In this document: piece after piece, positions 34,623 through 46,719 of the stretch | How the letters are laid out: each line of letters begins with the position of its first letter | Position numbering within the stretch: position 1 is the first letter of the stretch | Source: Phocoena phocoena | Taxonomy: Eukaryota > Chordata > Mammalia > Artiodactyla > Phocoenidae | Direction of reading: 5' to 3' | NCBI RefSeq assembly: GCF_963924675.1 | Contig: NC_089221.1 | Location: forward strand, 140,162,263-140,226,262 | DNA length: 64,000 nt | Notes under the pieces: model-generated | What the model saw: only the letters and a program-made list of their open reading frames with translations | What the model was told of the DNA's origin: nothing | Database searches by the model: none | Program-made: the position numbers and the translations under genes

Positions 34623-35090
34623 CCCGAAGAGGCATGAAAACATTATGAAGCCACAATAACTAAAGCACTGTGGTAGCAGCACATGAAGAGATAATCAGTG
34701 GCTTAGAACAGAAGTGCAAAAAATGAACCCAAATGCATACAAAGATTTAGTATTATTAAAGAGCATCTTAAATCAGTAAGGAAAAGATAGCTTAGGCAAT
34801 AAGGACAACTATTTAGCTGTTTGGAAAACTGGATCCCCCTTTTACTTAGATAAACTCTCAAAAAGATGAAGGAATTTACAAAACATAAAAGTGTTAGAAG
34901 GAACCATTTGCAAATTCTTTTAGAATCTCATATTGGGGAAGATAAGTAAAACTATGACACAACATCTAAAGAAAACCTTGATAAAAAGACAAACTAGGCA
35001 AAGACAATTACAGCTAATAATATAAAAAGGGAAAGGTTTTTCAAGTATGTGAAATATAGGAAAAGTCTGGTCAGAGCATTAAAGTGTCTC
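34623..35090 (+). repeat. Ancient L1 ORF2 fragment, right of L1 copy B
   Basis: Continues the element broken at 26751: 'gaactggcccgaagaggcat', 'aactaaagcactgtggtagc', 'agtggcttagaacagaagtg', 'aaactggatcccccttttac' and 'aaaagacaaactaggcaaag' match the ORF2 C-terminal region. Confidence 0.75.
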
Positions 35091-35309
35091 TTCTGTAACA
35101 CCTTTGTCAAAACAATGTGCTAATTACTTTTGCCTTACTGATAGGTGAAAAATAATATTTCCATGTAACTTAAGTTCATGCTACATATTTTAATTTAAAT
35201 TATCTGTATTCATTTGAAGGAAAAAAGGCTACTTTCCATAGTTTCTGTTGCAGGCGTAAACAAAGTTTTGATTTCAGTGGAAATACCCCCAAAATTGAAG
35301 TTTAACTGA

Positions 35310-35510
35310 GCTGGGTCCAAATCTCACTCTGCGCTTCATCAATATGTGTCTTTGCATAAATTACTTACTGTTACTGAGCTTGAGCATCTCTATCTGTAAG
35401 GAGTGCTAGTAATATCTACTGTGAACCCTGTGAGGGTTGTCGTTAAAAAGAAAATGAGACAACATTTGTGAAGTTCTGGGCACAGAGTAGGGATTTGACA
35501 GGTATTATCT
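35310..35510 (+). repeat. MIR SINE
   Basis: Sense MIR: 'gtccaaatctcactctgc', 'cataaattacttactgttac', 'tctatctgtaagga', 'gtgagggttgtcgtta' and 'ttctgggcacagagtag'. Confidence 0.78.
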
Positions 35511-35775
35511 TTTTTTGCTCCTTTCCTTGCCCTCACACCTAAAGAAGTTACACTTCCTCAAGCTGATCTGGATGGAGAACACTTTAAAAACACCTCAGAG
35601 TTACAGAATGTTCTAAGGGGAAAGGAGTAGAAGAAACAGCTAATAGATCCCTTTCCTTTTACAAAGGGTAAAACTGAGGCCCTTCAGGGATGTTCCTAGG
35701 AGAACATCCACGAAGATGTGAATGAATAATGACAGTTTCCTCCCATCCTCCAGAAATTATCAAAAGTACAAGTCA

Positions 35776-35987
35776 GGGCTTCCCTGGTGGCGCAGTGGTT
35801 GAGAGTCCGCCTGCCGATGCAGGGGACACGGGTTCAGGCCCCAGTCTGGGAGGATCCCACATGCCGCGGAGCGGCTAGGCCCGTGAGCCATGGCCGCTGA
35901 GCCTGTGCGTCCAGAACCTGTGCTCCACAACGGGAGAGGCCGCAACAGTGAGAGGCCCACGTAACACAAAAAAAAAAAAAAAAAAAA
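35776..35987 (+). mobile_element. CHR-type SINE
   Basis: Complete element with a long pure A tail. Perfect 14-bp target duplication aaaagtacaagtca at 35762-35775 and 35988-36001. The long tail suggests recent insertion. Confidence 0.96.
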
Positions 35988-36001
35988 AAAAGTACAAGTC
36001 A

Positions 36002-37430
36002 CTCCAAAAACCCCAAACTCCAAACCTCAATAGGGCTTTTGGCTGGTTTTACCATGTCCCATGAAATCCTATAAATCAGCCTCCTCCACAAACTATCCAA
36101 GGTGGCAATCCAAAAGTTAAAAAACAGTCACAATTTCTTTGCTAGCCTGTGGCTTTTCTAGAACTGCATAAACAAGTTTAGAAGAGTTAATGCTAAGAAT
36201 GTCTCTTGGACACAGCACAAGGGCTCCACCTTCAGCTCTCAGACTAAAGAGGAATTCTTCAAAAATGCTGCTGAGTCCTCGAAAAGTAGATCTGAAATAT
36301 AATGTTTTCTCATGCAATTGAAACCACACAACGTTTCACTTTTAAATATTTCAGTCCAGAATATTTATCTACTGTCCATAGATGAAATGAAAGGTAAGAG
36401 TCTTACGATGTGCTATATTGATATTAAACAGACAAGATTTAAAATATATTACACTTTCTTTAAATTCTTCAGGATGCTTGTCTTGGTGTCATTTTCTTTA
36501 CTGCTGCAGCAGAGTCTCATAAGATCTTTCATTCTAATTCTTCTAAGGTTTCACTCCACTGGACTTATGGTCTTATAATAAAGAAAAAGGTTAATTCTTG
36601 CCCAGCAGGACTATCCATAAATTACCAACAATTTTTGAATATCCCACTAAATATATGCCAGTTTTTGAAGGGAAATTTTATCTGGACAAAGGAAAGCAAA
36701 ATTCAATTCTATGAAAGGGCATTACTTGGCCCTTGAAGATTGATATCTACCAATGGGTAATGGTAAGGAATATCAGTTTATTAAAAAAAAGCAAACTACC
36801 AAAAGATATCCCCATCATTCCACAGAATGAAACTCCCAAATCTAAATTGAATTCTAAAGTAGTTTATATAATTATATAACAGAGTGGACTAATCTTCCAC
36901 CACATACTTTATGGCAATCTATTAAAGAAAGGTGACAAAGTGCCCGCTTCTTTACAAACTGTGGCATGTAGAAGGGATATTAGTCATTTTTCTACATTAA
37001 AAGGTATCAGTAGATGCAGATTATACAAATACATACACAGACACTGAATCTTTCAAAATCCGATCATAAGAGTAAATTTGTTGCTAATTTCTCTCCATTT
37101 CTTTCTTCTTGCCTCAACTAAACTCAGATTTCTGAGTGTCAGTGAAAGGAAGTCATAGACATTCATGGTTATAGAACTGTGTCTAGGTAAGGAAAACTGG
37201 AAAATTAAACTTACGTGTTATACCCTGGGAAGTTTCTACATGCCTCCTAATGATGCCCAGAATTCTCATCTTTTTTGCCCTTAGGCTGTTTACAAGTCTG
37301 GAATCAGATGTTGCCACAGAGAAATGTGAGTTCTGCGTGTCCCAGAGACCCTGAAATGGGGTTACAGCACCACCAGAGCAAGGATTCAAACTTCTGTTTT
37401 TCAACACCAGAAAAGTTTCCAAATCTTAGG
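36002..37430. other. Unique DNA
   Basis: About 1.4 kb with no gene or repeat I recognise. The open frames here (up to 88 codons) lack any domain. Confidence 0.5.
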
Positions 37431-37431
37431 C

Positions 37432-37495
37432 GGTTCCAGGATGTAATGGTGAGAACTCTGGACTCTGAATCCAAAGTTTCCAAGTCCTTGGCCAT
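37432..37495 (+). pseudogene. tRNA-Gln(CTG)-like pseudogene
   Basis: The 5' 42 nt follow mammalian tRNA-Gln(CTG): acceptor strand ggttcca, D-arm tgtaatggt, then 'actctggactctgaatcca' containing the anticodon arm with CTG at 37465-37467. Several bases differ, one anticodon-stem pair (37458 with 37474) is broken, and the T arm is shortened (ccaagtccttgg). No 3' acceptor strand follows. So it is a tRNA-derived relic, not a working tRNA gene. No A tail or target duplication was seen. Confidence 0.62.
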
Positions 37496-37529
37496 ATAAA
37501 ATCTCCTTCATAAGAGTGAACAGTTAAAA

Positions 37530-37915
37530 TTTGTAGAGCAATTGATATGTGCCTAGATTCTTGGTAAATATTTTCCATGTTTTTAATTTTCATAATGATC
37601 CAATGACTTAGTTTTTTTTCTTTTTCTTTAATTGAAGTGTAGTTGATTTACAATATTATATGTTACAGGTGTACAATATAGTGATATGTAATTTTTAAAG
37701 ATTATACTCCATTAGAGTTATTATAAAATATTGGATATATTCCCTGTGTTGTATAATCTATCTTCAGAGCTTATTTTATACATAATACTTTGTACATTTC
37801 TTTCATCCTTTGTTCTATCATTAAGAAAACCAAGTTTTAAAGAAATTAAGCCCAGTCACGTAGGTGAACTAAACAAGCCCAAACTCTTACTCCCCATGCT
37901 CTATACACAAATCAC
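37530..37915 (-). repeat. MIR SINE split by an L1 fragment
   Basis: Antisense MIR pieces at 37530-37610 ('tgatatgtgcctagattctt', 'cataatgatccaatgac') and 37815-37915 ('aagaaaaccaagttttaaag', 'cccagtcacgtaggtg') are separated by an L1-like segment. Confidence 0.6.
37616..37815 (-). repeat. Old L1 3' end, antisense, inside the MIR
   Basis: 'aattgaagtgtagttgattt', 'acaatattatatgttac' and 'tatattccctgtgttgtata' are the antisense of the same artiodactyl/cetacean L1 3' end seen at 22572-23026. Confidence 0.62.
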
Positions 37916-37959
37916 CCACAATAACCCTGGACATAGATGAGTATCCAATTATATTCATT

Positions 37960-38110
37960 AAATACTTTTTAATAAATTTCTATTTGACAGACATTATGCC
38001 TGATGAAAATGAAGCAGAGAAATGTTAAGGGGCTTGCCTAAGATCTCAGAGCAATTTCACAAATGCTAGGACTAGAGCTTGTGCACTGAATCTCAGTCCT
38101 GAAGAGTAAA
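37960..38110 (-). repeat. MIR-like fragment
   Basis: 'gaagcagagaaatgttaagg', 'gcttgcctaagatctcagag' and 'gctaggactagagcttg' follow the antisense MIR order. Confidence 0.55.
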
Positions 38111-38124
38111 CACGATGATATGAT

Positions 38125-38330
38125 GAAAGACTCCAGGCTCTGGAAGCAGATATGTCCACATTCAGATCGCAGATCCAACATACACTAGCTGTGTAACCTA
38201 GTTGAAGTTACCCACTATTTCTTTTCAGTGATTTGGGAATAATAATAGTTTGCCAAACTGTTACAACTATTGAAGCTACTATATAAAAAGGGTCTAGTAC
38301 AAAGTATATATGCAAGTACTATTACTTTTC
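38125..38330 (+). repeat. MIR SINE
   Basis: Sense MIR: 'ccaggctctggaagcaga', 'ctagctgtgtaacctagttg', 'tgatttgggaataataatag' and 'gggtctagtacaaagta'. Confidence 0.75.
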
Positions 38331-38484
38331 ATTCCATGGAAACTAAGATCTCTTAGGTCATTTGCCCACAGTGAACAACTGTCCCAGGTCACCTCAACTG
38401 TTAGTGACCTTGATTTTTCCACTTGCCCCAAACATGAGAAATTTAACATCCTAGATGAATGAGCCTGGAGCATGGTTGTCCCCA

Positions 38485-38570
38485 AGGCCCCTTACTGTGG
38501 CCTCTCCTCTTCTTCCTCATCTTCTTCTCCCTCCTCCTTTCTCTCTCTCTCTCACACACACACACACAGT
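38485..38570. repeat. CT-rich then (CA)n microsatellite
   Basis: A pyrimidine tract with (ct)n runs directly into (ca)n (ctctctctctcacacacaca). Confidence 0.85.
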
Positions 38571-38702
38571 GTCCCAAATGCAAGAAAAAACAGTAAGATT
38601 ACATTGTTTCACTCAATGGAAGCAACAGAATAAACACAAACTCTACAGAAGGATGCCTGATTCAAGCATTGCTATCTTTTTTAAGATTAAAAAAATGCCT
38701 CT

Positions 38703-40773
38703 GAGACCTTCAAGATGGCGGAGGAGTAAGATGTGGAGATCACCTTCCTCCCCACAAATACATCAGAAATACATCTACATGTGGAACAACTCCTACAGAG
38801 CACCTGCTGAACGCTGGCAGAAGACCTCAGACTTCCCAAAAGGCAAGAAACTCCCATGTACCTGGGTAGGGCAAAAGAAAAAAGAGAGACAAAAGAATAG
38901 GGATGGGACCTGCACCTCTGGGAACGAACTGTGAGGGAGGAAAGGTTTCCACACACTAGGAAGCCCCTTCGCGGGCAGAGACGGGGGGCGGGTGGCAGGG
39001 GGGAAGCTTCGGAGCCACGGAGGAGAGCACAGCAACAGGGGTGCAGAGGGCAAAGCGGAGAGATTCTCGCACAGAGGACGGGTGCCGACGGGCACTCACC
39101 AGCCCGAGAGGCTTGTTTGCTCACTCGCCGGGGCGGGCGGGGCTGGGAGCTGAGGCTCAGGCTTCTGTCGGATCCCAGGGAGAGGACTGGGGTTGGCAGT
39201 GTGAACACAGCCTGAAGGGGTTAGTGTGCCACGGCTAGCCAGGAGGGAGTCCGGGAAAAAGTCTGAAACCCGAAGAGGCAAGAGACCATTGCTTCGGGGT
39301 GCGCGAGGAGAGGGGATTCAGAGCACTGCCCAAATAAAATGAGCTCCAGAGACGGGCATGAGCCGTGGCTATCAGCGTGGACCGCAGAGACGGGCATGAG
39401 ATGCTAAGGCTGCTGCTGCCGCCACCAAGAAGCCTGTGTGCAAGCACAGGTCACTATCCACACCTCCCCTCCCGGGAGCCCGTACAGCCCGCCACTGCCA
39501 GGGTCCCGTGATCCCGGGACAACTTCACAGGAAGAACACAGGGCGCACCTCAGGCTGTTGCAACGTCACGCTGGCCTCTGCCGCCACAGGCTCGCCCCGC
39601 AATTCTTACCCCTCCCTCACCCCCCCGAGTGAACCAGAGCCCCCGAATCAGCTGCTCCTTTAACCCCGTCCTGTCTGAGTGAAGAACAGACGCCCTCAGT
39701 CGACCTATGCGCAGAAGCAGGGCCAAATCCAAAGCTGAACCCCAGGAGCTGTGTAAACAAAGAAGAGAAAGGGAAATTGCTCCCAGCAGACTCAGGAGCA
39801 GCAGATTAAATTTCCATAATCAACTTGATGTACCCTGCATCTGTGGAATACCTGAATAGACATCAAATATCCCAAAATTTAGGTGGTGGACTTTAGGAGC
39901 AACTGTAGATTTGGAGTTTGCAAGTCCCTGCTCTAATTTGTTTCTGGTTTTATGTTTACCTTAGTTTACTATTTAGAGTTTATTATCATTGGTAGATTTG
40001 TTTATTGATTTGGTTGCTCTCTTCTTTTTTTTTTTTAATATACATATATATATATTTCCTTTTTCTCTTCTTGTGAGAGTGTATGTGTATACTTCTTTGC
40101 ATGCCTCTTTGTATGATTTTGCCTGTATAGCTCTGCTTTTACAATTTATCCCAGGTTCTGTCTGTCCTTTTATTTTTCTTTTATTACATCTTTTTTATTT
40201 TTAATAATTTTTTTATTTTAATGAATTTATTTTATTTATTTATATTTTTTCTTTCTTTCTTTCTTTCTTTCTCCCTTTTCATCTGATGCATGTGGCTTAC
40301 GGGGTCTTGTGCCCGGGCCAAGTGTCAGGCCTGCGCCTCTGAGGTGGGAGAGCTGATGTCAGGACACTGGTCCACCAGAGACCCCCCAGCTCCATGTAAT
40401 ATCAAACGGCAAAAGCTCTCCCAGAGATCTCCAACTCAACACTAAGACCAAGCTCCACTCAATGACCAGCAAGCTACAGTGCTAGACACCTATGCCAAAT
40501 AACTGGCAAGACAGGAACACAACCCCACCCATAAACAGAGAGGCTGCCTAAAATCATAATAAGGTAACAGACACCCCAAAACAAACAAGCGGATGCAGTC
40601 CTGCCCACCAGAAAGACAAGATCCAGTCTCATCCACCAGAACACAAACAGTCCCCTCCACCAGGAAGCCTACACAACCCACTGAACCAATCTTAGCCACT
40701 GGGGACAGACACCAAAAACAACGGGAACTACGAACCTACAGACTGTGAAAAGGAGACACCAGACACAGTAAGT
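38703..40773 (+). other. L1 copy C 5'UTR
   Basis: GC- and CpG-rich at 38940-39800 with two 38-bp-spaced units (39349 and 39387) and one acgtca at 39563-39568. It then has a T-rich stretch with (ta)n at 40043-40057 and (tttc)n at 40250-40275. One region (39905-40030) has no counterpart in the other copies and may be an insertion or a subfamily difference. Confidence 0.82.
38711..38724 (+). promoter_or_regulatory. YY1-like site at the L1 5' end (copy C)
   Basis: caagatggcggagg; the reverse complement has gccatcttg, the classic YY1 core, about 9-10 bp from the L1 start as in human L1. Confidence 0.6.
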
Positions 40774-40778
40774 TAGGC

Positions 40779-41669
40779 ATATAAAAAGACAGAGAAACAC
40801 ACAGCAGATGAAGGAGCAAGTTAAAACCCACTAGACCAAACAAATGAAGAAGACATAGGCAGTCTACCTGAAAAACAATTCAGAATAATGATAGTAAAGA
40901 TGATCCAAAATCTTGGAAATAGAATGGACAAACTGCAAGAAACATTTAACAAGGACCTAGAAGAACTAAAGACCAAACAAACAGAGATGAACAACACAAT
41001 AAATGAAATTTAAAATTCCCCAGAAGGGATCAATCGCAGAATAACTGAGGCAGAAGAACAGAAAAGTTACCTGGAAGATAAAATAGTGGAAATAAATACT
41101 GCAGAGCAGAATAAAGAAAAAAGAATGAAAAGAATTGAGGACAGTCACAGAGACCTCTGGGGCAACATTAAATGCACCAACATTCGAATTATAGGGGTCC
41201 AAGAGGAAAAAAAGAAAAGAAAGGGACTGAGAAAATATTTGAAGAGATTATAGTTGAAACTTCCATAATATGGGAAAGGAAATAGTTAATCAAGTCCAGG
41301 AAGCACAGAGAGTCCCATACAGGATAAATCCAAAGAGAAACACACGAAGACACATATTAATCAAACTATCAAAAATTAAATACAAAGAAAAAACTATTAA
41401 AAGCAGCAAGGGAAAAACAACAAATAACTCACAAGGGAAACCCCTTAAGTTAACAGCTGATCTTTCAGCAGAAACTCTGCAGCCAGAAGGAGTGGCAGGA
41501 CATATTTAAAGTGATGAAAGGGAAAAACCTACAACCAAGATTACTCTGCCCAGCAAGGATCTCATTCAGGTTCAAGAGAGAAGTTAAAACCTTCACAGAC
41601 AAGCAAAAGCTAAGAGAATTCAGCACCACCAAGCCAGCTTTACAACAAATGCTAAAGGAACTTCTCTAG
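40779..41669 (+). pseudogene. L1 ORF1 remnant (copy C)
   Basis: Position of the initiator has ata instead of atg (40779-40781), and the following codons contain early stops. The coiled-coil and RRM segments are recognisable but shifted: for example, an in-frame stop in 'aaatttaaaattcc' near 41008, and changed glutamate codons near 41205-41250. A C-terminal piece is open at 41270-41509. The natural stop tag is at 41667-41669. Not functional. Confidence 0.88.
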
Positions 41670-41719
41670 GCAGAAAACACAAGAGAAGGAAAACACCTAC
41701 AATAACAAACCCAAAACAA

Positions 41720-44700
41720 GTAGCAATTCTCATATCAGACAAAATAGACTTTAAAACAAAGACTATTACAAGAGAAAAAGAAGGACACTACGTAATGATC
41801 AAGGGATCGATCCAAGAAGGAGATATAACAATTGTAAATATTTATGCACCCAACATAGGAGTACCTCAATACATAAGGCAAATACTAACAGCCATAAAAA
41901 GGGAAATCGACAGTAACACAATCATAGTAGGGTACTTTAACACCTCACTTTCACCAATGGACAGATCATACAAAATGAAAATAAGTAAGGAAACACAAGC
42001 TTTAAATGATACATTACACAAGATGGACTTAATTGACATTCCATCCAAAAACAACAGAATACACTTTCTTCTCAAGTGCTCAAGGAACATTCTCCAGGAT
42101 ATCATATCTTGGGTCATGAATCAAGCCTTGGTAAATTTAAGAAAATTGAAATCATATCAAGTATCTGTTCAGACCACAACGCTATGAAAATAGATATCAA
42201 TTATAGGAAAAAATCTGTAAAAAATACAAACACATGGAGGCAAAACACTACGCTACTGAATAATAAAGAGATCACTGAAGAAATCAAAGAGGAAATCAAA
42301 AAATACCTAGAAACAAATGACAATGAAAACACAAAGACCCAAAACCTATAGGATGCAGCAAAAGCAGTTCTAAGAGGGACGTTTATACCATTATAATCCT
42401 ACTTTAAGAAATAAGAAACATCTCAAATAAACAACCTAAACTTACACCTAAAGCAATTAGAGAAATAAGAACAAAAAAACCCCCAAAGTTAGCAGAATGA
42501 AAGAAGTCAGAAAGATCAGATCAGAAATAAATGAAAAAGAAATGAAGGAAATGGTAGCAAAGATAAATAAAACTAAAAGCTGGTTCGTTGAGAAGATAAA
42601 CAAAATTGATAAACCATTAGCCAGACTCATCAAGAAAAAAAGGGAGAAGACTCAAATCAATAGAATTAGAAATGAAAAAGGAGAAGTAACAACTGACACT
42701 GCAAAAATACAAAAGATCATGAGAGATTACTACAAGCAACTATATGCCAATAAAATGGACAACCTGGAAGAAATGGACAAATTCTTAGAAACACACAACC
42801 TTCCGAGACTGAACTAGGAAGAAATAGAAAATATGAACAGACCAATCACAAGCAATGAAATTGAGACTGTGATTAAAAATCTTCCAACAAACAAAAGCCC
42901 AGGACCAGATGGCGTCACAGGAGTATTCTATCAAACATTTAGAGAAGCACTAACACCTATCCTTCTCAAACTCTTCCAAAATACAGCAGAGGGAGGAACA
43001 CTCGCAAACTCATTCTGCAAGGCCACCATCACCCTGATACCAAAACCAGACAAAGATGTCACAAAGAAAGAAAACTACAGGCCAATATCACTGATGAACA
43101 TACATGCAAAAATCCTCAACAAAATACTAGCAAACAGAATCCAACAGCACATTAAAAGGATCATACACCATGATCAAGTGGGCTTTATTCCAGGAATGCA
43201 AGGATTCTTCAATATATGCAAATCAATCAATATTATAAACCATATTAACAACTGAAGGAGAAAACCATATGATCATCTCAATAGACGCAGAGAACGCTTT
43301 CGACAAAATTCAACACCCATTTATGATAAAAACACTGCAGAAAGTAGGCATAGAGGGAACTTTCCTCAACATAATAAAGGCCATATATGACAAACCCACA
43401 GCCAACATCATCCTCAGTGGTGAAAAACTGAAAGCATTTCCACTAAGATCAGGAACAAGACAAGGTTGCCCACTCTCACCACTCTCATTCAACATAGTTT
43501 TAGAAGTTTTAGCCACAGCAATCAGAGAAGAAAAAGAAATAAATGGAATCCAAATCAGAAAAGAAGAAGTAAAGCTGTCACCGTTTGCAGATGACATGAT
43601 ACCGTGCATAGAGAACCCTAAGGATGCTACCAGAAAACTACTAGAGCTAATAAATGAATTTGGTAAAGTAGCAGGATACAAAAGTAATGCACAGAAATCT
43701 CTTGCATTCCTATACACTAATGATGAAAAATCTGAAAGAGAAATTGAGGAAACACTCCCATTTACCATGGCACCCAAAAGAACAAAATACCTGGGAATAA
43801 ACCTACCTAAGGAGACAAAAGACATGTATGCATAAAACTATAAGACACTGATGAAAGAAATTAAAGGTGATAGAAACAGATGGAGAGATATACCATGTTC
43901 TTGGATTGGAAGAATCAACACTGTGAAAATGACTCTACTACCAAAAGCAATCTACAGATTCAATGCAATCCCTATCAAACTACCCATGGCATTTTTCACA
44001 GAACTACAACAAAAAATTTCACAATTTGTATGGAAACACAAAAGACCCCGAGTGGCCAAAGCCATCCTGAGAAAGTAAAACAGAGCTGGAGGAATCAAGC
44101 TCCTGGACTTCTGACTATACTACAAAGCTACAGTAATCAAGATAGTATGGTACTGGCACAAAAACAGAAAGATAGATCAATGGAACAGGATAGAAAGCCC
44201 AGAGATAAACCCACACACATATGGTCACATTATTTTTGATAAAGGAGGCAAGAATAGATGATGGAGAAAGGACAGCCTCTTCAGTGGATGGTGCTGAGAA
44301 AACTGGACAACTACATGTAAAATAATGAATTAGAATACTCTCTAACACAATATACAAAAATAAACTCAAAATGGATTCAAGACCCAAATGTAAGGCCAGA
44401 CACCATCAAACTCTTAGAGGAAAGCACAGGCAGAACACTCTATGACATAAATCACAGCAAAATCCTTTTTTACCCACCTCCTAGAGAAATGGAAATAAAA
44501 ACAAAAATAAACACATGGGACCTAGTGAAACTTCAAAGCTTTTGTACAGCAAAGGAAAACATAAACAAGACAAAAAGACAGCCCTCAGAATGGGAGAAAA
44601 TATTTGCAAATGAAGCATGACCAAGGATTAATCTCCGAAGTTTACAGGCAGCTCATGCAGCTCAGTAACAAAAAAACAAACAACCTAATCCAAAAATGGG

Positions 44701-45305
44701 AAGAAGACCTAAATAGACATTTCTCCAAAGAAGATATACAGACTGCCAACAAGCACATGAGGGGACGCTCAGCATTGCTAGTCATTGGAGAAGTGCAGGT
44801 CAGGGCTATGATGAGTTATCACCTCACGCCAGTTGGAATGGCCATCATCAAAAAAACCTACAAACAATAAATGCTGGAGAGGGTGTGGAGAAAAGTGAAC
44901 CCTCTTGCACTGTTGGTGGGAATGTAGATTGATACAGCCACTATGGAGAACAGTATGGAGGCTCCTTCAAAAACTAGAATTGGAACTACCATATGACCCA
45001 GCAATCCCGCTACTGGGCATATACCCTGAGAAAACCATAATTCAAAACAGTCATGTACCACAATGTTCATTGCAGCTCTATTTACAATAGCCAGGACATG
45101 GAAGAAACCTAAGTGTCCATCGACAGATGAATGGATAAAGAAGATGTGGCACATATATATGATGGAATACTACTGAGCCATAAAAAGAAGCGAAATTGAG
45201 TTATTTGTAGTGAGGTGGATGAACCTAGAGTCTGTCATACAGAGTGAAGTGGGTCAGAAAGAGAAAAACAGAAGCCATATGCTAACACATATATATGGAA
45301 TCTAA
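41720..45305 (+). pseudogene. L1 ORF2 remnant, start deleted (copy C)
   Basis: The spacer before ORF2 (aacccaaaacaa) is joined directly to 'gtagcaattctc', so the start codon and about 70 codons of endonuclease (equivalent to 30167-30390 in copy B) are gone, including the QETHF motif. The endonuclease aspartate motif reads VGYFNT. Reverse-transcriptase pieces are open at 42497-42817, 42833-43255, 43269-43835 and 43851-44078, separated by stops and frameshifts; FADD is kept near 43591. The end carries an A-to-G-rich block at 44630-44845. The stop is at 45303-45305. Inactive. Confidence 0.94.
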
Positions 45306-45681
45306 AAAAATTAAAATAAAACTGGTTCTGAAGAACATAGGGGCAGGACTGGAATAAAGAGCCAGCCATAGAGAATGGACTTGAGGACATGGGGAAGGGT
45401 AAGGGTAAGCTGGGACGAAGTGAGAGAGTGGCATGGACATATATACACTACCAAATGTAAAATAGATAGCTAGTGGGAAGCAGTTGCATATAGCACAGGG
45501 AGATCAGCTCACTGCTTTGTGACCACCTAGAGGGGTGGGATAGGGAGGGTGGGAGGGAGACGCAAGAGGGAGGGGATATGGGGATATATGTATACGTATA
45601 GCTTATTCACTTTGTTATACAGCAGAAACTAACACACCATTGTAAAGTAATCATACTCCAATAAAGAGGTAAAAAAAAAAA
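45306..45681 (+). other. L1 copy C 3'UTR and tail
   Basis: Begins with an A-rich stretch and 'ggttctgaagaacatagggg', has 'ggggaagggtaagggtaagc', and ends with aataaa at 45660-45665 and 11 A. Confidence 0.85.
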
Positions 45682-46560
45682 CCTCACAACAACAAATAAT
45701 TACCCTTAGGCTAATTATTTCAATTGAAAAAACTGGAAAGTTATGATATTAATGCCTTTTAAAGTTCTCTCCTCACTAGCTTCATGCCAGATTTGGGAAA
45801 CAGCCACATCTATATAGGTCCTTTTATAAAATAAGTAAAAGATTCAGGAGTTAGTAGTAAGATTTTCATTACTGAGACAGTATAAAGGAAGGGTTATTTA
45901 CCACCCTGAAATCCATCACCAAGACCAGTCTTTAGCAGAAAAGCTTTGGATTACATTAAAAATTCATTTTCTTTCCACATCATGGCTCATCAAATCTTAG
46001 AGCAGGAAGAGACCATAGAAATTATCTAGCTATGCTAGAACCTGCCTAACTTTTGTCCTTTTGTCCCTCTTCTCTGAGAATTAACTCCCTCCAAATACTG
46101 GAGTGGACCTCTCAGCGGTGTTTGTAATAAATGATTCTTCCCTACCTGTTCACAGGCGTAGATTTCCCTGAACCGACATGGGAGAATCAGATTAGACTTG
46201 AACCTCAACCATGCTAATTAGCCTCTGGAATTAAACTAGAAGCTAGAGAAGCCATTTTTGATCATGTACATACCAAGTCAGGGAAAGGAGTCCATAGTAT
46301 TGGAAGAAAAAAAAAAAGAAAAAGCAATTTAAGAAGAGAATATATGTGGAATGAAAGAGATAAGGGAAAAGAGGAAAAAAAGAAAGAAGAAAGTAACCTC
46401 CTCAGATCTTGACCATTTTCCAGTTCCAGGTATTAATATTTCATGAAAACAAACTCTACTTTCTGCCTTTGATTTCAATGCTAACTCATGATTCATTACA
46501 GCCACTTCTTTCACCCTTATAGTTTCTGTTTCTATCCACCAAATAATCCCTCACTAAAAT
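45682..46560. other. Mostly unique DNA
   Basis: No gene recognised. About 45985-46040 ('aatcttagagcaggaagaga', 'catagaaattatctagct') resembles a common old mammalian repeat, family not named. Confidence 0.45.
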
Positions 46561-46564
46561 AGTA

Positions 46565-46715
46565 GACCAATGCTATCTTCCAATGACATTTTACAGATCA
46601 GAGAGAGGCCCAGAAGGGCAATGTCCCTGCTCATTGTCACACACATAATTAGCAGAACCAAATTCAGTTTTTCTGTTTACAACTCAAGTCCTCTTTCTAC
46701 AACACTAATTTCCAT
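46565..46715 (-). repeat. MIR-like fragment
   Basis: 'attttacagatcagagagag', 'cccagaagggcaatgtccct' and 'tgtcacacacataattagca' follow the antisense MIR order. It may belong with the repeat at 45985. Confidence 0.55.
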
Positions 46716-46719
46716 TTAA

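Larger units (their letters stand above)
38703..45681 (+). mobile_element. Long L1 LINE (copy C)
   Basis: Starts at the YY1-like end (gaccttcaagatggcgg) and runs to an A tract at 45671-45681. Both ORFs are badly broken, and about 224 bp at the start of ORF2 are missing. Its 3'UTR start (ggttctgaagaacatagggg) differs from copies A and B, so it belongs to another subfamily or is a mosaic. No convincing target duplication was found. Confidence 0.95.

Noticed and set aside
14338..45681. Segmental duplication as the source of the three long L1s spaced about 12 kb apart
   Set aside because: The DNA flanking each L1 is different, and copy B has its own target duplication, so these are separate insertions.
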